9,246 nucleotides of DNA, taken from assembly GCA_913009915.1 (NCBI GenBank), contig CAJVYZ010000076.1, forward strand, positions 1-9,246. Reading direction: 5' to 3'. Source of the stretch: an uncultured Gemmatimonadota bacterium. GTDB taxonomy: Bacteria > Gemmatimonadota > Gemmatimonadetes > Gemmatimonadales > GWC2-71-9. The notes beneath the pieces are model-generated. The model saw only the letters and a program-made list of their open reading frames with translations, made no database searches and was not told where the DNA came from. Each line of letters starts with the position of its first letter. Positions within the stretch are counted from its first letter, which is position 1. Of this stretch, positions 6,758-9,246 are shown in pieces. A program made the translations under genes and the position numbers.

Positions 6758-6798
6758 GTCGCTTTAGCGACATCAGCCGAGCCTCGGCTTTAGCCGAG
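6758..6798. repeat. Two GCTTTAGC hairpins
   Basis: GTCGC-TTTA-GCGAC (6758-6771) and CTCGGC-TTTA-GCCGAG (6783-6798) are perfect stem-loops sharing a TTTA loop. The left arm of the second, CTCGGCT (6783-6789), is also perfectly complementary to AGCCGAG at 6775-6781, so two foldings compete. No T-tract follows, so a standard terminator is not supported. The region lies 104 nt past the OMP stop and 197 nt upstream of the lipoprotein start. Confidence 0.6.
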
Positions 6799-6822
6799 TG
6801 CATCAGGTTGCAGGCCCGAAGG

Positions 6823-6838
6823 TGTGACGCAGGTCATG
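6823..6838. promoter_or_regulatory. Candidate CRP/FNR-family operator
   Basis: TGTGACGCAGGTCATG matches TGTGA-N6-TCACA at 8 of 10 positions. It lies 156 nt upstream of the lipoprotein ATG at 6995. A nearby dyad, GTCAC-TGGCG-GTGAC (6839-6853), adjoins it. Together with the better site at 5934, it suggests a shared regulator for the two plus-strand envelope genes, though each alone is weak evidence. Confidence 0.3.
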
Positions 6839-6873
6839 GTCACTGGCGGTGACGCCGGGCAGATTGCCTGTGA

Positions 6874-6889
6874 CCCTCCCCCGGGAGGG
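6874..6889. promoter_or_regulatory. GC-rich perfect dyad upstream of lipoprotein gene
   Basis: CCCTCCC-CC-GGGAGGG is a perfect inverted repeat 105 nt before the ATG at 6995. The sequence resembles the dyads bound by MerR-family regulators (compare CueR ACCTTCC...GGAAGGT), but no good -10 hexamer flanks it at 19-20 bp spacing. It could equally be an RNA hairpin. The remaining DNA to 6983 shows nothing I can name. Confidence 0.25.
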
Positions 6890-6983
6890 AAACCCTGTTG
6901 TGGTCGGAGGCGATCCGCCCCGACGTCCTGGACCCGCGCCGTGCCTCTGCGGCGGACCGGTTACCGGTGGCACACGACGTTTT

Positions 6984-6990
6984 GGAGGAG
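6984..6990 (+). promoter_or_regulatory. Shine-Dalgarno GGAGGAG
   Basis: A near-ideal SD lies 4 nt before the ATG at 6995. It fixes that codon as the start rather than the GTG at 6824 or the internal ATG at 7016, and places the lipoprotein signal peptide at the N-terminus. Confidence 0.8.
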
Positions 6991-6994
6991 TTCC

Positions 6995-8257
6995 ATGTCT
7001 TTACTCAGCCAGCCAATGGCGCGGTGGGCACCGTTCCCATCGATGGTTGCCGTTCTGCTGATGTCGGCTTGCGGCAGTGACGAGGCTTCGGGCCCTCCCG
7101 GCAACGGCACCCTGGGGACCTCGTTCGGTATCTGGAGTCCTGGTCCCAACGATACCTGCCCGGCGGCGGTGCACGACCAATACGCCGTGGTCGGTCCCGA
7201 CGGGAAGACCTACCCGACTTGGCATCCGCCGACCGACCCGGCAACCGGCTGCGCCTTCGGCCACGAGCACGGCCGCGATCCGCGGGGGTCCAAGCTGTAC
7301 TGGCTGGTCGGTCCCATCCCGTTCGGCTTCGCCAACGATCAACTGGACATCTGGGATCCGTCCCTTTCGCGCCACGAGGATCACGTGGGACACAAGGTGG
7401 AGTGGGAGAACGACGTGCGGATGCGATTGGCCGACGGGGCCGTGTCGGAGATCTTCGAGATCACCTGCGACGTCCTCACCAAGCTGCACCAGGGCACGCA
7501 CTCCCCGGACGCGTTCGTGAACAACCTGCACGAACTGGCCTACCACATCCGCTGCAGTGACGGCACTGAAATGCACTTCACCATCATGGCAGCCATCGGG
7601 ACGCCGGGCGAGTTCGTTCGCTCGTGCGACCGCAACGTGCACGTTCAGGTGGGCGTGGCTCAACCGGCCAACTCACCCACCGGAGGTGGCCGGCGCATCA
7701 TTCCGGATCGGACCTGCATCGAGCAGGACGTGCTGGTGGCGCCGGGCGCCACGTCCAACTTCGGTTCCCTTCGCGAAAGCTGGGAGATCTCCCAGAGTCT
7801 CCGCACAGCCGACGGCCGGCGACTGGCCTCGATCAACCCGTACTACCAGGTTCGGGATCCGAGCCGCCACCACGATCCGGCCCTCCCCAACGTCATGGGT
7901 CGGCCGGTCGATGTCTGCTTCGAGACCGAAGCCAACGGCGACATCGCCCAGGGCGGCGCCTGTGACGAGACCACGGCCGAGGGCACGCTGACGTCCCTGC
8001 CGCACGACGACCCACGGTCGGCGTTTCGTGGGGCCCAACGGTTCGTGGACATCAACAGCAACCGCATTACCAACGAGGACGGTCCGGAAATCTGGTACAC
8101 GGATCCGTTCGGGAAGAACGGCCGCACCGAGCCGTTCCCCGGATCCATCCAGCAGGTCATCGCCCAGGTCAACAACGACATCGGCGTGCTGGAAAGCGGC
8201 CCGGTAATCGGCCGGAACCGGAGGTACTACGACGGCGGGACCCACTCGCCCAACTAG
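6995..8257 (+). CDS. Cys/His-rich lipoprotein of unknown function, 420 aa
   Basis: The protein begins with a hydrophobic signal ending in lipobox-like LLMSACGSDE, so Cys26 is the expected lipid anchor, followed by a Gly/Pro-rich tether. The mature domain has eight more cysteines (from Cys55 to GGACDE), an even number that suits disulfide bonding outside the cytoplasm. Histidines cluster in the first half: CAFGHEHG (86-93), RHEDHVGHKVEW (126-137), LHQGTHSPDAF (164-174), LHELAYHIRC (178-187) and MHFT near 194. This pattern suggests a metal site, for example copper or zinc, but I recognise no named family. The C-terminal part (about 310-420) is less conserved-looking, with an FVDINSNRI-type segment. 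The start is fixed by GGAGGAG. The gene is monocistronic, with repeat copy 4 two bases beyond the TAG. Codon use agrees with neighbouring genes. Alternatives include a degraded or atypical secreted enzyme. Confidence 0.85.
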   Translation: MSLLSQPMARWAPFPSMVAVLLMSACGSDEASGPPGNGTLGTSFGIWSPGPNDTCPAAVHDQYAVVGPDGKTYPTWHPPTDPATGCAFGHEHGRDPRGSKLYWLVGPIPFGFANDQLDIWDPSLSRHEDHVGHKVEWENDVRMRLADGAVSEIFEITCDVLTKLHQGTHSPDAFVNNLHELAYHIRCSDGTEMHFTIMAAIGTPGEFVRSCDRNVHVQVGVAQPANSPTGGGRRIIPDRTCIEQDVLVAPGATSNFGSLRESWEISQSLRTADGRRLASINPYYQVRDPSRHHDPALPNVMGRPVDVCFETEANGDIAQGGACDETTAEGTLTSLPHDDPRSAFRGAQRFVDINSNRITNEDGPEIWYTDPFGKNGRTEPFPGSIQQVIAQVNNDIGVLESGPVIGRNRRYYDGGTHSPN

Positions 8258-8259
8258 AT

Positions 8260-8345
8260 GAATGCCAGGAATATCGAATGCCAGGAATATCGAATAACGA
8301 ATTGAAGTTCATAATTCACTTCGTTATTCGATATTCCTGGCATTC
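8260..8345. repeat. Palindromic intergenic repeat, copy 4
   Basis: The inner 70 bp (8276-8345) is a near-perfect palindrome: GAATGCCAGGAATATC-GAATAACGAATTGAA, loop, and the mirror arm ending GGCATTC. One extra GAATGCCAGGAATATC unit is added on the left (8260-8275). Only one arm difference is seen inside the stem (ATTGA against AGTGA). It lies 2 nt after the stop of the lipoprotein gene and 39 nt from the stop of the convergent PilZ gene. It resembles copy 1 most closely. Confidence 0.93.
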
Positions 8346-8352
8346 ATTATTC

Positions 8353-8386
8353 GAGGTCCGCATGCACGTCCGTGCAAGTGGACCTC
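8353..8386. repeat. Hairpin at the PilZ gene stop
   Basis: GAGGTCC(8353-8359)-gca-TGCACG(8363-8368)-tc-CGTGCA(8371-8376)-agt-GGACCTC(8380-8386) forms a 13-pair stem with a symmetric internal loop. It overlaps the PilZ stop codon (8385-8387). No T-tract follows on either strand, so it is at best a 3'-end stabilising or rho-assisted hairpin. Confidence 0.5.
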
Positions 8387-8729
8387 AGTCGTTCAGGCCG
8401 TAGTATGTGACCAGGTCGGAAACCACCAGTTCGTCGCGCCGAGTGAACCCGAGGAACTGCAGTCCCGTGTCCCAGAAGGCGGGATTGATGTCCGGCCGGC
8501 TCCAGATGCTGCGGGCATCGACCTCCCACGCCTCCGATTCGAACAGGTCCGGTGGCAGGTCCATGCGCAGCTCGAACTCGACCTCGGTGGGGAGCGGGGC
8601 CTCGCTGATCAGCATCATCCCTCGTGTCGTGACGTCCACCAGGTGACCTACCAGCTTGCTGCTCGAGCGATCGAACACGCGCAGATAGTAGATGAGGTGA
8701 CGACGCTTGAGCGAGCGGTGTATTCCCAC
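8385..8729 (-). CDS. PilZ-domain protein, probable c-di-GMP receptor
   Basis: A 114-residue protein that is essentially a single PilZ domain. The N-terminal basic motif RSLKRRH (5-11) supplies the RxxxR arginines. DVTTRGM (32-38) is the second motif, D/NxSxxG with Thr in place of Ser. Strands follow in ISEAPLPTEVEFELRMDLP, VDARSIWSRPD and DTGLQFLGF. PilZ domains bind cyclic di-GMP through these two motifs and alter motility, polysaccharide or transcription outputs. No partner domain is present, so the target is unknown. The start is GTG at 8727-8729; it is the first start in the frame, but no strong SD is visible. There is no signal peptide, so it is cytoplasmic. It is convergent with the lipoprotein gene and divergent from the BlaI-like gene. 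The longer minus-strand frame reaching 8808 is in another frame and not protein-like. Confidence 0.84.
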   Translation of the reverse strand: MGIHRSLKRRHLIYYLRVFDRSSSKLVGHLVDVTTRGMMLISEAPLPTEVEFELRMDLPPDLFESEAWEVDARSIWSRPDINPAFWDTGLQFLGFTRRDELVVSDLVTYYGLND

Positions 8730-8820
8730 GGGTTGCCCAGCTGTCGAAGGGGCCCATCCGGAACCGGTGGCGCCGGTCCGACCCCATAAGACATGGTTGA
8801 GGGGACACCGAACATGGCGC

Positions 8821-8849
8821 TTGACGGGGCTCCGTTCAAGTGCTAAATA
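8821..8849 (+). promoter_or_regulatory. Candidate promoter of BlaI-like gene
   Basis: TTGACG (8821-8826) is separated by 17 nt from TAAATA (8844-8849). The -35 matches 5 of 6 consensus bases and the -10 matches 3 of 6. The -10 lies inside the left arm of the palindrome 8842-8874, the arrangement expected of an autorepressed gene. The inferred start of transcription is near 8856. Confidence 0.5.
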
Positions 8850-8874
8850 AACAGCATCATGCTGTTATTTTAGC
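8842..8874. promoter_or_regulatory. Palindromic operator of BlaI-like repressor
   Basis: GCTAAATAAACAGCA (8842-8856), a TCA centre, and TGCTGTTATTTTAGC (8860-8874) match as inverted repeats at 13 of 15 positions. The only break is a swapped TA/AT pair. BlaI/MecI repressors bind dyads containing TACA-type and TGTA-type half sites; the TGT and ACA words here are similar but not identical. A second overlapping inverted repeat, CATCATGCT (8855-8863) with AGCATGATG (8872-8880), can form a competing hairpin. Binding by the adjacent gene product is inference from position. Confidence 0.6.
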
Positions 8875-8922
8875 ATGATGGGATTGCCATGCCCTGAACT
8901 CCGCTTCCGTGGGGCTGACATC

Positions 8923-9107
8923 ATGACTCCTGGTCACCCCCCGAAACTCTCCCGTCGAGAACGGCAGCTCATGGACATCCTCCACCAACGGGGCTCGGCC
9001 ACAGTGGCCGGGGTCATGGAGGCGCTGCCGGATCCCCCCAGCTATTCGGCCGTTCGGGCCACCCTCCGGGTTCTGGAAGGCAAGGGGCAGGTGATGCACT
9101 CGGCCGA
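8923..9107 (+). CDS. BlaI/MecI-family repressor, 3' end lost
   Basis: About 62 residues of a winged-helix repressor are present. LSRRERQLMDILHQRGSAT (9-27), VAGVMEALPDPPSYSAVRAT (28-47) and LRVLEGKGQVMHS (48-60) match the helix-turn-helix of the BlaI/MecI/CopY family, including the conserved PSYSAVR recognition helix. Full proteins are about 120-130 residues, so the wing end and dimerisation helix are missing. They are missing because the contig changes to adapter sequence at 9108, not because of a natural truncation. The ATG at 8923 is preferred over 8875, which abuts the palindrome and adds non-homologous residues; a GGGG at 8911-8914 gives a weak SD. Such genes usually precede a BlaR1/M56 sensor peptidase, which would lie beyond the contig. 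A promoter and palindrome sit upstream. Confidence 0.85.
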
Positions 9108-9165
9108 AGATCGGAAGAGCGTCGTGTAGGGAAAGAGTGTAGATCTCGGTGGTCGCCGTATCATT
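9108..9165. other. Illumina adapter sequence (artefact)
   Basis: From AGATCGGAAGAGCGTCGTG onward, this matches the reverse complement of the Illumina TruSeq universal adapter through GCCGTATCATT. The match appears exact over about 58 bases by my reading. It is not genomic and should be trimmed. Translated on the minus strand it gives the well-known artefact peptide NDTATTEIYTLSLHDALPI. Confidence 0.97.
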
Positions 9166-9246
9166 AAAAAAAAAAACAAAAAAATATTCATCGTCAGATC
9201 GGAAGGGCGTCGCGCAGATGCTTGTGCTACCTTCCAAGTCTGTCTT
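9166..9246. other. Low-quality read-through after adapter
   Basis: A poly-A stretch with one C follows the adapter, then AT-rich sequence, then a second imperfect adapter start (AGATCGGAAGGGCGTCG at 9196-9212) that degrades into unmatched bases. This is typical of reading past the end of a short insert. No genomic feature should be called here. Confidence 0.9.

Noticed and set aside
6824..6994. Longer N-terminus for the Cys/His-rich lipoprotein (GTG at 6824)
   Set aside because: It would bury the signal peptide and lipobox. GGAGGAG at 6984-6990 clearly supports the ATG at 6995.
8857..9237. 126-codon minus-strand open frame at the right end
   Set aside because: It is antisense to the BlaI-like gene and its N-terminal part is translated adapter.

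Overview
This window is GC-rich genomic DNA, apparently one end of a metagenome-style contig. It most likely comes from a soil or sediment bacterium of the Gemmatimonadota or a neighbouring didermic phylum. That placement is an inference from the gene types: a DUF5916 outer-membrane barrel, PD40 propeller, exported NTF2-like protein, small lipoproteins, PilZ and BlaI/MecI regulators, and signal peptides ending in forms such as 'SLDAQ' and 'LAAQ'. No 16S rRNA or other marker is present. Nearly every recognisable gene encodes a cell-envelope or exported protein.

Layout: (1) 1-752, minus strand: a small lipoprotein gene overlaps by 4 nt (ATGA) a PqqB-like metallo-beta-lactamase-fold gene that runs off the left edge. 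(2) 985-3705, minus: a large DUF5916 protein with a CBM9-like N-terminal domain. (3) 3988-4560, plus: an exported NTF2/SnoaL-like protein, behind a G-rich repetitive spacer. (4) 4662-5738, minus: an exported TolB/PD40 beta-propeller. (5) 6055-6654, plus: a small outer-membrane beta-barrel. (6) 6655-6994: a noncoding stretch with an 8-bp tandem repeat, competing hairpins and possible operators. (7) 6995-8257, plus: a Cys/His-rich lipoprotein I cannot assign to a family. (8) 8385-8729, minus: a PilZ-domain protein. (9) 8923-9107, plus: the start of a BlaI/MecI-type repressor behind a large palindrome. (10) 9108-9246: not genome. It is Illumina adapter plus low-quality read-through.

The strongest unexplained signal is a dispersed, AT-rich, strongly palindromic element of about 70-100 bp present four times in intergenic DNA (864-963, 4562-4663, 5837-5934, 8260-8345). 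Its arms are built from GAATGCCAG and GAATATC-type words. The arms co-vary between copies, and the tips carry different numbers of 9- or 16-bp units. Three copies start or end within about 21 bp of a stop codon, and one even supplies part of a stop codon. The fourth lies between divergent genes. It behaves like a REP/BIME- or MITE-type element.

Apart from the lipoprotein/MBL pair, the genes appear to be single transcription units. There is no clear pathway linking them and no complete defence or mobile system. I see no tRNA, rRNA, CRISPR array or transposase.
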